A stretch of DNA of 10,205 nt from an uncultured Porphyromonas sp. (GTDB lineage: Bacteria > Bacteroidota > Bacteroidia > Bacteroidales > Porphyromonadaceae), in NCBI GenBank assembly GCA_945875135.1, contig CAMCJO010000043.1, forward strand, positions 1 through 10,205, given 5' to 3'. The position numbers were made by a program, and so were the translations under genes. Below, piece after piece: positions 1 to 6,597 of the stretch. The notes beneath the pieces are model-generated. The model was not told the origin of the DNA. It worked only from the letters and a program-made list of their open reading frames with translations, and did no database searches. Numbering within the stretch: the stretch's first letter is position 1; the number at the start of each line of letters is the position of its first letter.

Positions 1-1176
1 GTGGACGAAGCGACGCACGACGCTGTTGCGCTCCGCGGGGAGGTCGTGTGCACTCATCAGCGAGTCGCTCGCTAGGGAGAGCCCGAGTAGGTCACGCTCC
101 TGTGTGAGGTAGTACTGGAGCGGTATGACCACATTGATCGCAATGCTCTCGATGGTCGCTCGCCCTATGGTGCCAAGCTGAGCATCCGTCTCGTTCCCCC
201 AGTGGTAGTGCCGCTGCCAGTAGTCGGTGGGTGTGACGGTGAGCAGCTGCTCGAGATGAGCCAGAGAGGATGTACGGAGTAGCTCTCCTGGCAGGTTGTC
301 ACTACGGTAGTATAGTGCTGCAAGGTAAGCAAGCCGACGATGTGGGAAGGCACTCGGGCGTAGCCGTAGCATACGGATGGTGCTTGGAGCTAAGGGAGAC
401 AGGTGGTACTTATGTGCTAGGAAGGTAAACTCCTCACCCAGTTGCTCCCTATACTGGTCTACCTCTGGAGAAATCGGGTCACTCTCTAGCAGTCCGCCCA
501 TGCCTAGGAGTAGAGCCTCGAGGGCTAGAGGCGAAGTTTTGTGCTTGAGCAGGATCGACGGAGAGAGCTGGCGAGCGATCTGCTCGAAAGCGTCATTATT
601 CACCTTACCCCCTAGATAACGCATTAGGAAGAGATGGGTCACCGCTGCTAGATCTCCCTTGAAAAAGCTCATCGCCGCCTCTATCTGCTGGCACTTCTTG
701 TCCAGTCGTTCGCGCGTAAGCTGTGCAAACCAGTCGGCCTGCACCTCCTCAGATAGCTGGCTACAAGCCTCCCCGCAGCAAGGTATCTGCGGAGCCTTGG
801 TGAGTTGCTGCGCTATGGCTAGCAAGTCAGGATTGATCTGCATACGGCAGGTGATAGGCGGTGTACCAGCCTGCAGAGAGATGGGACCATCGTCCTGTAG
901 CACGATATGTAGCAACACATTATTGTAGGTTGGGTCTAGCTGGTGCCCATGGCGTAGCCAGTCTGTCGCATGGCAATGTATCTCGCCATTGCCCGCCCAG
1001 GTCAGGGAGCCTATACGCAGCTTGAGATTGCTAAAGTCGGGCCCGCCATTGGTATTGTATCGCCCTGGGTCGATGACGATCGGCGTCACCCCCTCGGGGA
1101 TGCAGGGGTGTGGCTCGAAGGTGAGCGACTCGTAGAGCCTATTGCCCCATATCTGATGTAGCCACGTCTCCTGCAT
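1..1176 (-). CDS. DUF2851 family protein, 3' end beyond window (partial)
   Basis: Translating the minus strand from the ATG at 1176 gives 392 codons with no stop down to base 1, so the C-terminus is cut off by the window edge. I recognise the DUF2851 family, a cytoplasmic protein family of unknown function common in Bacteroidetes and usually somewhat over 400 residues long. Seen: N-terminal ETWLHQIWGNRLYE (3-16), PGRYNTNGGPDFSNLKLRIG (37-56), WAGNGEIHCHATDWLRHGH (60-78), YNNVLLHIV (84-92) and LRLRPSAFPHRRLAYLA (270-286), which match my memory of the family's conserved blocks. The His/Asp-rich segment at 66-88 looks like a possible active or metal site, but that is inference. An in-frame TAG lies only 3 nt upstream of the ATG, which fixes the start. 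The gene begins 16 nt after the manC stop, so it is probably co-transcribed with manC. No signal peptide or membrane segment is seen. Confidence 0.88.
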   Translation of the reverse strand, partial: MQETWLHQIWGNRLYESLTFEPHPCIPEGVTPIVIDPGRYNTNGGPDFSNLKLRIGSLTWAGNGEIHCHATDWLRHGHQLDPTYNNVLLHIVLQDDGPISLQAGTPPITCRMQINPDLLAIAQQLTKAPQIPCCGEACSQLSEEVQADWFAQLTRERLDKKCQQIEAAMSFFKGDLAAVTHLFLMRYLGGKVNNDAFEQIARQLSPSILLKHKTSPLALEALLLGMGGLLESDPISPEVDQYREQLGEEFTFLAHKYHLSPLAPSTIRMLRLRPSAFPHRRLAYLAALYYRSDNLPGELLRTSSLAHLEQLLTVTPTDYWQRHYHWGNETDAQLGTIGRATIESIAINVVIPLQYYLTQERDLLGLSLASDSLMSAHDLPAERNSVVRRFVH

Positions 1177-1192
1177 CGTCTATTTGGTCAGA

Positions 1193-2281
1193 TCAGATGT
1201 AGTCCTGTCCAGCCTCTATCTCCACATCGGTGACATAGTTCTTGATACTCTGCTCCGCCTCACGCTTGCAGATGAGCAGCACGTTACCATGCTTAGCGAT
1301 GATACAGTCATCGACGCCCTGCACGACTGCCAGCAGGTCTGGGTCATCGATGTAGAGGATATTATTCATCGACTCGTAGAATCGGGTCTTCTCGTGATTT
1401 GTCACATTGCCCGTCTGATCCTTGGAGCTCTGGTCATAGAGTGCGCCCCAGGTGCCTAGGTCAGCCCAGCCAAAGGTAGCGGGCGTGACCAGCACGTTGT
1501 CGGCTTTTTCCAAGACCCCATAGTCGATCGATATACTCGGGCAGTAGGGGTAGATCTCCTCAATCGCCTCCCGCTCACGGTCGGTGCCGAAGTCGCTAGC
1601 CCGCTCGGTAAAGAGTCTGCTCACCTCGGGCATATACTTGGCAAAAGCATCTAGGATCGTCTTGACGTGCCAGACGAACATACCGCTGTTCCAGAGGAAC
1701 TCGCCACAGGAGACAAATATCTCGGCCATCTCACGATTGGGCTTTTCGGTAAAGACCTTGACCTTGTGATACTGTCCGTCGAGAGGCCTTTCGCTAGAGT
1801 CCACCTGTATGTATCCGTATCCCGTCTCGGGAGCTGTGGGCTTGATGCCTAGCGTCAGGAGGTAGGGGTGTAGCGATGCAAAGCGGAGCGACTGGCTGAC
1901 CGTCTGGACGAAGTTGTCCTCGTTCATAATGACATGGTCCGAAGCCGCCACAACGATCGAAGCCTTCGGGTCTCGCTGCTGGATATGGTAGCAGGCGTAG
2001 GCGATACATGGGGCTGTGTTGCGTCGTAGAGGCTCGGTGAGGATCTGGTCGCGCTTGAGCCCAGGAAGCTGCTCGAGAGTAAGATCTACATAGTCGGCAT
2101 GTGTGACGATGTAGATGTGATCCTTAGGGACGATCCGCAGGAACCGCTTGTAAGTATCCTGTAGGAGTGAACTTCCCGTACCGAAGAAGTCTAGAAATTG
2201 CTTGGGTCGTGACTGACGTGAGATAGGCCAAAAGCGACTTCCCACTCCGCCACTCATGATGACACAATAGTAATGCTCCAT
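1193..2281 (-). CDS. manC: mannose-1-phosphate guanylyltransferase (GDP-mannose pyrophosphorylase)
   Basis: Transfers GMP from GTP to mannose-1-phosphate to give GDP-mannose, the donor for mannose, fucose and rhamnose-type sugars in surface glycans and glycoproteins; acts in the cytoplasm. The 362-residue protein shows the nucleotidyltransferase signature GGVGSRFWPISRQSRPKQF (11-29), EPLRRNTAP (83-91), ASDH with the probable metal-binding Asp (113-116), TGYGYI (153-158), FTEKP (177-181), WNSGMFVW (197-204), SIDYGVLEKA (251-260) and GWADLGTW (271-278). It ends soon after the nucleotidyltransferase/left-handed helix part, so it lacks the C-terminal phosphomannose isomerase domain of the longer bifunctional type II enzymes (about 470 residues). 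The ATG at 2281 places the signature at the expected distance from the N-terminus, and a promoter lies just upstream. It leads a probable two-gene unit with the DUF2851 gene. The exact sugar specificity within the family is inferred from the motifs. Confidence 0.93.
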   Translation of the reverse strand: MEHYYCVIMSGGVGSRFWPISRQSRPKQFLDFFGTGSSLLQDTYKRFLRIVPKDHIYIVTHADYVDLTLEQLPGLKRDQILTEPLRRNTAPCIAYACYHIQQRDPKASIVVAASDHVIMNEDNFVQTVSQSLRFASLHPYLLTLGIKPTAPETGYGYIQVDSSERPLDGQYHKVKVFTEKPNREMAEIFVSCGEFLWNSGMFVWHVKTILDAFAKYMPEVSRLFTERASDFGTDREREAIEEIYPYCPSISIDYGVLEKADNVLVTPATFGWADLGTWGALYDQSSKDQTGNVTNHEKTRFYESMNNILYIDDPDLLAVVQGVDDCIIAKHGNVLLICKREAEQSIKNYVTDVEIEAGQDYI

Positions 2282-2311
2282 GAGAGTTGAGTTGTCTTGA
2301 GTTTGTTGTTA

Positions 2312-2343
2312 CAAAGCTACTAATAAAAAGGGTGCCACGCAAT
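2312..2343 (-). promoter_or_regulatory. Bacteroidetes-type promoter for manC
   Basis: Reading the minus strand, an exact -7 box TAGCTTTG (2319-2312, consensus TAnnTTTG) is preceded, with a 20-nt spacer, by ATTG (2343-2340), one base from the -33 consensus TTTG. The start of transcription should fall near 2305, giving an A-rich leader of roughly 25 nt before the manC ATG at 2281. That leader has no Shine-Dalgarno sequence, as is usual in Bacteroidetes. The box, spacing and position agree well with the recognition pattern of the primary sigma factor of this phylum. No start site has been mapped. Confidence 0.7.
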
Positions 2344-2362
2344 GAGTATGAATGCCGTGATG

Positions 2363-2480
2363 TGTAACCCTTTGTAGGAACGCACGGCTCGGACGCAGAC
2401 CATCGGTGAGTCCGTTGTATCAAAGGTTACAGCATCGTTGTTTTAACGGGGACGGACGCTCGACCGATCGTTCCTACAAA
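2363..2480. repeat. overlapping and nested inverted repeats upstream of the manC promoter
   Basis: Two long inverted-repeat pairs share a left end. Pair 1 is perfect over 12 bp: TTTGTAGGAACG (2371-2382) against CGTTCCTACAAA (2469-2480), with 86 bp between. Pair 2 is TGTAACCCTTTG (2363-2374) against CAAAGGTTACA (2421-2431), matched apart from one extra C. Inside pair 2 lies a further stem, CGGAC (2390-2394) with GTCCG (2410-2414), holding ACC/GGT. Pairs 1 and 2 overlap at 2371-2374, so as RNA or cruciform they are mutually exclusive. No coding region is evident here. This could be a small MITE remnant, an invertible segment, a structured RNA or a protein-binding region; no target-site duplication or recombinase gene is visible to decide. 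Confidence 0.55.
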
Positions 2481-2550
2481 TCGCTACTCGTGAGGTTTCG
2501 GCGGGTACGGCGAACCTCCTTGTATAATAAGACAAATAGCTCGGAAAGGC

Positions 2551-2570
2551 CGTCCCATACTGATGGGACG
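2551..2570. other. perfect 8-bp hairpin at the start of the repeat array
   Basis: CGTCCCAT (2551-2558) and ATGGGACG (2563-2570) form a perfect 8-bp stem with a 4-nt loop, ACTG on the plus strand. Neither strand has a T-run directly after the stem, so it is not a standard intrinsic terminator. It may still shape or protect the 3' end of a transcript leaving rodA. The right arm shares GGGACGAAA with the downstream 22-bp repeats, so the hairpin seems to be a variant unit of that array. Confidence 0.6.
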
Positions 2571-2678
2571 AAAATCTCCCACCCGCGTTGGGACGAAAAA
2601 ATCCCAAGGGAGGGATTTAAAAATCCCCACGGAGGGACGAAACGATCCCCACGGAGGGACGAAATGACCCCCACGTGG
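2551..2678. repeat. degenerate 22-bp tandem repeat array
   Basis: Five adjoining units followed by a partial one: 2551-2577 (27 bp), 2578-2602 (25 bp), 2603-2624 (22 bp), 2625-2646 (22 bp), 2647-2668 (22 bp), and a truncated unit from 2669. The two clearest copies share CCCCACGGAGGGACGAAA and match at 20 of 22 positions. Each unit starts with CCCA or CCCC, has GGGA in its middle and then an A-rich stretch, so most units contain a short C-run/G-run self-complementarity. There are no unique spacers, so this is not a CRISPR array. The period of 22 is not a multiple of three, and open frames through it on both strands look accidental. The array lies in the 458-bp gap between rodA and manC. Its function is unknown. 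Confidence 0.8.
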
Positions 2679-2745
2679 CTATCGGTCTGTTGGACCGTTT
2701 GGCAGGTGAAGTTTTTGGAGAAGGGGGGGGGAAGCGTGGCTATCG
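2674..2745. repeat. 11-bp direct repeat flanking a G9 tract at the rodA 3' end
   Basis: CGTGGCTATCG occurs at 2674-2684 and again at 2735-2745. The second copy contains the rodA stop codon (TAG on the minus strand, 2742-2740). Between the copies lie a small stem, CGGTC (2683-2687) with GACCG (2693-2697), and a run of nine G on the plus strand (2723-2731). The G9 run is C9 in the rodA transcript and starts 9 nt after the stop. The repeat could be a trace of a local duplication or deletion. Neither the stem nor the G-run is a convincing terminator. Confidence 0.55.
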
Positions 2746-4197
2746 CTTGCCCGAAGCGTCGATCTTGAGGAAGAGGGCGAGCATAAGCGAGAAGCCCCAG
2801 AGCGAGGAGCCCCCATAGCTAAAGAAGGGGAGCGGGATGCCGATGACGGGCACCAGACCTAGCACCATCCCCACATTGACCATGAGGTGAAAGATCAAGA
2901 CGCACGCTAGGCAGTAGCCGTAGACCCTTCCGAAGGTGGAGGGGTGCCGCTCCGCTCGCCACATGATGCGTAGGATCATAGCGAGGAAGAGGAGGAGCAA
3001 ACCGACCGAGCCCGCAAAGCCTTGCTCCTCACCGATGGTACAGAAGATGAAGTCGGTGTCTTGCTCGGGAACATACTTGAGCTTCGTCTGGGTGCCCTGG
3101 AGGAACCCTTTGCCCGTGAGTCCGCCTGAGCCGATGGCGATCTTGGCTTGATCCACATTGTACCCAGCACCGCGTGGATCCTGCTCGATGCCTAGAGAAA
3201 CCGCTATACGCATCTGCTGGTGCGGTGCGAGGATGTCGTTGTAGACGTACTCGACGGAGAGCGAGAAGGCGAGCAGCCCTAAGCTGGCCAAGCCGACCAA
3301 GAGGTAGGAGCGGGAGTAGTGCAGCAGGGCGCGAACGAAGCAGAAAAAGATGATACAGCTCATCAGCACCAGTGCGACATAGCTGTAGTCGAACTGCAAC
3401 CAGCGCAGAGAGACATACATGCCGACGAAGTAGATGGTGGTGACGATCCATAAGATGCGTCGCTCACGCTGCTTCCACCGTACGATGCTACTGAGGTAGA
3501 GGATGGTAGCTACTGAGATGATGCTACAGATGAGGAGGCGACTAGCGTCGGTAGCACCCCAGTTAACGTCGGCGAGCATGAGTGCCACCACAAAGAGCAT
3601 CACCGCCAGCGAGGCGAGTAGAAGGAAGGCGCCTGAGAGGCCTTCACGATAGAGTGCTAGAAAGAAGGCGCAGAAGACGAGTGCCGACCCGGTCTCGCTC
3701 TGCAGTATGATGATCGCCATCGGTAGGAGGATGATCGCAAAGACCTCTAGATATCCCCGTAGGGTGGTGAGCTTAAACTCGGGGCGATTGAGCCAGTAGG
3801 CGAGCATGAGTGCGGTGCCGAGCTTGGCAAACTCAGCGGGCTGCACCCTGACGGGTCCCATGACGAGCCACGAGCGGGAGCCTTTGATGTCAGGTGCTAC
3901 GATGGCAGTCACGATGAGCAGGAGTATAAAGAAGATATATAAGTAGGGCGCTCCAGACTCAAAGAGGTCTTCATCGATGAGGAGTACGACGCCGCCTAGA
4001 ACCAGTGCTAGAGAGATCCATATCAGCTGCTGCATAGGTCGACCTCCCATCTCTAGGAGATGCCCCGGTGTGAAGTCGTACGTAGCTCCACAGATCGCGA
4101 GCCACCCCCCAGCCACCATCAGGAGATAGAGGATGATGAGCGGCCAGTCGAGGCGCATCAGTAGGTTGCTACGTCGTTGCTTACTAAGGTATGGCAT
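2740..4197 (-). CDS. rodA: RodA, SEDS-family peptidoglycan glycosyltransferase of the elongasome
   Basis: Inner-membrane enzyme that polymerises lipid II into glycan strands as the partner of the PBP2 transpeptidase. SEDS hallmarks are clear: KGSRSWL with VQPAEFAKL (105-125), IAIGSGGLTGKGFLQGTQ (353-370), VPEQDTDFIF (376-385) with Asp382 as the likely catalytic aspartate by analogy with E. coli RodA Asp262, and GIPLPFFSYGGSSL (453-466). About 14 hydrophobic segments are visible. At 485 residues it is well above the roughly 370 of E. coli RodA. The surplus lies between the LQSETGSA segment (165-172) and Asp382 and holds about four extra hydrophobic helices (roughly 221-317). An even number of extra helices would keep the topology. 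The ATG at 4197 is 15 nt after the mrdA stop. It is the last gene of the cluster; no clear terminator follows. Confidence 0.95.
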   Translation of the reverse strand: MPYLSKQRRSNLLMRLDWPLIILYLLMVAGGWLAICGATYDFTPGHLLEMGGRPMQQLIWISLALVLGGVVLLIDEDLFESGAPYLYIFFILLLIVTAIVAPDIKGSRSWLVMGPVRVQPAEFAKLGTALMLAYWLNRPEFKLTTLRGYLEVFAIILLPMAIIILQSETGSALVFCAFFLALYREGLSGAFLLLASLAVMLFVVALMLADVNWGATDASRLLICSIISVATILYLSSIVRWKQRERRILWIVTTIYFVGMYVSLRWLQFDYSYVALVLMSCIIFFCFVRALLHYSRSYLLVGLASLGLLAFSLSVEYVYNDILAPHQQMRIAVSLGIEQDPRGAGYNVDQAKIAIGSGGLTGKGFLQGTQTKLKYVPEQDTDFIFCTIGEEQGFAGSVGLLLLFLAMILRIMWRAERHPSTFGRVYGYCLACVLIFHLMVNVGMVLGLVPVIGIPLPFFSYGGSSLWGFSLMLALFLKIDASGKR

Positions 4198-4212
4198 GCT
4201 GCTTGTCGGTTC

Positions 4213-6069
4213 TTATATGTCGTGTGTGTAGAAGACCTTTTGTCGGCTGATCTGCTCTGCAATGGCTTGGGAGGCTCCCGAGAGCTCGCCGTCGCGTAGG
4301 TAATACTCCATCATGACGCGCCCGATGGGTACGCCGTAGGTGGCTCCGAAGCCTCCGTTCTCAACATAGACGCTGATGGCCACTTGGGGGGCTTCGAGGG
4401 GTGCGAAGCCGATGAAGGCGGAGTGGTCTTTGCCAAAGCGGTTTTCGGCAGTACCGGTCTTGCCGCATACGTTGATTTCGCCTGGGGCAAAGTTTGCCCG
4501 ACGGCAGGTACCCGCTAGGACGGCACCATGCATCCCCTGTGCGATCTCCTCCCAGTAACCTGGCGACACGACCGTATGGTGGGGCGTCCTATAGATGGAG
4601 TCTAGTGGGGTGTGCTCGATCTTGTGGACGACGTGGGGCTTGTAGTAGTAACCTCTATTGGCGATGATGGCCGCGAGGTTGGCCATCTGTAGCGGAGTGA
4701 GGAGCACCTCGCCCTGACCGATGGAGAGAGAGATGATGGTGGAGGAGTTCCAGCGGCTATATACGCGGTCGTAGACGGAGCTGTTGGGTATAAAGCCACG
4801 GTTCTCGCCTGCGATGTCGATGCCGAGCTTGTATCCAAAGCCAAAGTCTACCATATAGTCGCGCCACTTATTGAGCGCATCCTGCACGCTGGGGTAGCGT
4901 GTGCGGTCGTCTAGAAGGAAGTGCAGTCCCCAGCAGAAGTAAGCGTTGCAGGAGGTGGTCAGGGCACTGCGCAGATTGAGCGGAGAGGCGTGTCCGTGGC
5001 AGGCGGGTCGTCCACGCATACGAGGATAGCCCCGAGCGCAGGAGAGGAGCGTGGAGGGGGTGACGAGACGCTCCTGAAGCATCAAGGCACCCATGGCGGG
5101 CTTGAAGGTAGAGCCTGGGGGATAGGTCCCCATGATGGCACGATTGAAGAGCGGCTTGCCCTCCTGTAGTACGAGCTGCTGATGCGCCTTGCCTAAGCCC
5201 TTGCCTTGCAGCATGCGCACGTCGTAAGTGGGCGAGGAGACGAGACAGAGCACTTCGCCACTCTTGGGCTCGATCATGACGATGGCACCCCGCTTGCCCT
5301 GCAGGAGCTTTTCGCCTAGGCTTTGCAACCCTATATCGATGCTGAGGGTTAGATCTTCGCCTGGGATTGCCTCTATGTCGTCGGCTCCGTCGTTGTAGCT
5401 TCCTTGGATCCTACCACGAGCATCTCGGAGGAGAAGGTTGACACCATTACGTCCCCGCAAGGTTTTGTCGTAGGTGCGCTCTACGCCGCTCTTGCCGACG
5501 TACTGACCGAGCGCGAGGGTGCTGTCGGCTTTGAGCTCCTCAGGGCTAGACTCGCCTAGGTAACCGAGTAGCAGGGCGGCATTGGGCTGGTCGGAGCGAC
5601 GCACAGCGCGGGGGCGGAGTGTGAAGCCCGGTAGACGGAAGAGCTGCTCCTGTATGAATCCCGCCTCCTCACTGGTGAGCTGTGACCAGAAGAGCTGTGG
5701 TGTAAAGGGCGAGTAACCGGGATTGATGGAGCGGTCTCGTAGTGCCACCATGCGCTCCTGTAGTTCTGTCTCGGAGGTGTGCAGGAGGTTGGCCAGCAGA
5801 GGCGTGTCGAGAGTGTCGGCTAGCTCTTTGGTAGTGACGAGGAGGTCGTAGGCTGGTTCGTTGTAGACGAGTAGTGTCCCTTTGCGGTCATAGATGACAC
5901 CACGATCGGGGAAGATGACCTCTTCATATAGAGCATTGCGCATGGCGCGCTCCTTGTACTCAGAGCTGACGAGCTGCAGATAGCCGAGGCGTATGACGTA
6001 TAGCACGACGATGCCTATGGCGATCATCGGGAGGACGGCGATGCGTAGTCGATGGCGTGGGCGCTCCAT
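4213..6069 (-). CDS. mrdA: penicillin-binding protein 2, elongasome transpeptidase
   Basis: Class B penicillin-binding protein that cross-links peptides in new side-wall peptidoglycan, working with RodA; anchored in the inner membrane with its catalytic domain in the periplasm. The 618-residue protein has one N-terminal membrane helix (about 9-32), the dimerisation/pedestal region with PDRGVIYDRKG (54-64) and GKSGVERTYDKTLRG (192-206), then the transpeptidase domain. Active-site motifs are STFK (Ser320 nucleophile, Lys323), SCN (373-375) and KTGT (537-540). Between the first two motifs is a Cys/His cluster: Cys344, Cys357, His358, His360 and Cys374. Cys374 is 54 residues after the catalytic serine, the same spacing as the zinc-ligand Cys384 I recall for E. 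coli PBP2. The start is 9 nt after the mreD stop and rodA follows after 15 nt, the usual mrdA-rodA pairing. Confidence 0.96.
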   Translation of the reverse strand: MERPRHRLRIAVLPMIAIGIVVLYVIRLGYLQLVSSEYKERAMRNALYEEVIFPDRGVIYDRKGTLLVYNEPAYDLLVTTKELADTLDTPLLANLLHTSETELQERMVALRDRSINPGYSPFTPQLFWSQLTSEEAGFIQEQLFRLPGFTLRPRAVRRSDQPNAALLLGYLGESSPEELKADSTLALGQYVGKSGVERTYDKTLRGRNGVNLLLRDARGRIQGSYNDGADDIEAIPGEDLTLSIDIGLQSLGEKLLQGKRGAIVMIEPKSGEVLCLVSSPTYDVRMLQGKGLGKAHQQLVLQEGKPLFNRAIMGTYPPGSTFKPAMGALMLQERLVTPSTLLSCARGYPRMRGRPACHGHASPLNLRSALTTSCNAYFCWGLHFLLDDRTRYPSVQDALNKWRDYMVDFGFGYKLGIDIAGENRGFIPNSSVYDRVYSRWNSSTIISLSIGQGEVLLTPLQMANLAAIIANRGYYYKPHVVHKIEHTPLDSIYRTPHHTVVSPGYWEEIAQGMHGAVLAGTCRRANFAPGEINVCGKTGTAENRFGKDHSAFIGFAPLEAPQVAISVYVENGGFGATYGVPIGRVMMEYYLRDGELSGASQAIAEQISRQKVFYTHDI

Positions 6070-6078
6070 ATTGATCCG

Positions 6079-6597
6079 CTAGCTCTGATGCCGTGGTAGG
6101 TGCTCTAGGAAGAGCATCTGCAAGATCATCACGATGAGATAGGTCAGGAGTAAGCTACTACCCATTCGCAGAGCGTAGTACTCCCAGTCGAAGCCACCTA
6201 GAGAGTCTAGCGTGAAGAGGACAAACTGATGGATCGCGACCATCTCTAGGATGACGAGCCAGATGCCCCAGCCATGTATGCGCATGGAGGGTGCGCGGTG
6301 TAGGTTGCTCTCGATGTCTACGACGGGAGCTAGGAGGTAGTTGCGCAGGAAGCCGACGAGTGTCAAGGCGGCCATGTGCAGTCCAGGGGTGCCACTGAGG
6401 AGGTCGACGGAGAGACCGACGAGCGCTCCGATGAGCGTGAGCCACTCTCTAGGAGTATCTACGCTAAAGAGTAGCAGCGCAAAGAGATAGACCGAGGGGG
6501 TCGCATAGCGAAAGAGCTGTATGTAGTTAAAGACCTCCACCTGTAGGAGTACCAGCATCACGATGCCTAGGGTGGTCCATATCATTTGTAGTCTCAT
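6079..6597 (-). CDS. mreD: rod shape-determining membrane protein MreD
   Basis: Small integral membrane protein of the elongasome that links MreC and MreB with PBP2-RodA in the inner membrane. The 172-residue sequence is strongly hydrophobic, with about five membrane segments (roughly 5-25, 33-46, 53-68, 112-131, 145-165). GLSVDLLSGTPGLHMAALTL (61-80) fits the conserved D(x)nSGxPG(L)H-type block of MreD proteins. The length is typical for the family. Its ATG overlaps the mreC stop as ATGA (6597-6594), which suggests translational coupling. Sequence conservation in this family is low, so the call rests on the hydrophobic profile, this block and its position between mreC and mrdA. Confidence 0.9.
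   Translation of the reverse strand: MRLQMIWTTLGIVMLVLLQVEVFNYIQLFRYATPSVYLFALLLFSVDTPREWLTLIGALVGLSVDLLSGTPGLHMAALTLVGFLRNYLLAPVVDIESNLHRAPSMRIHGWGIWLVILEMVAIHQFVLFTLDSLGGFDWEYYALRMGSSLLLTYLIVMILQMLFLEHLPRHQS

Noticed and set aside
1471..1478. TACCTTTG promoter box on the minus strand inside manC
   Set aside because: It encodes the conserved ATFGW segment of the enzyme, has no -33 element at the right distance, and nothing downstream obviously needs a separate promoter.
2124..2423. Open frame of 99 codons on the minus strand overlapping the manC promoter and 5' end
   Set aside because: It spans the manC promoter and overlaps the clear manC start in another frame; the sequence resembles no family and has no promoter of its own.
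2551..2678. CRISPR array
   Set aside because: Units are directly adjacent and degenerate, with no unique spacers, and no cas genes are in the window.
2683..2697. Stem CGGTC/GACCG as the rodA terminator
   Set aside because: Only 5 bp with a 5-nt loop, and on the minus strand it is followed by ATAGCC rather than a T-run.
2406..2768. Open frame of 120 codons on the plus strand through the rodA-manC gap
   Set aside because: It runs through the 22-bp repeats, whose period is not a multiple of three, ends inside the antisense of rodA, and encodes a low-complexity, charged sequence with no recognisable domain or promoter.
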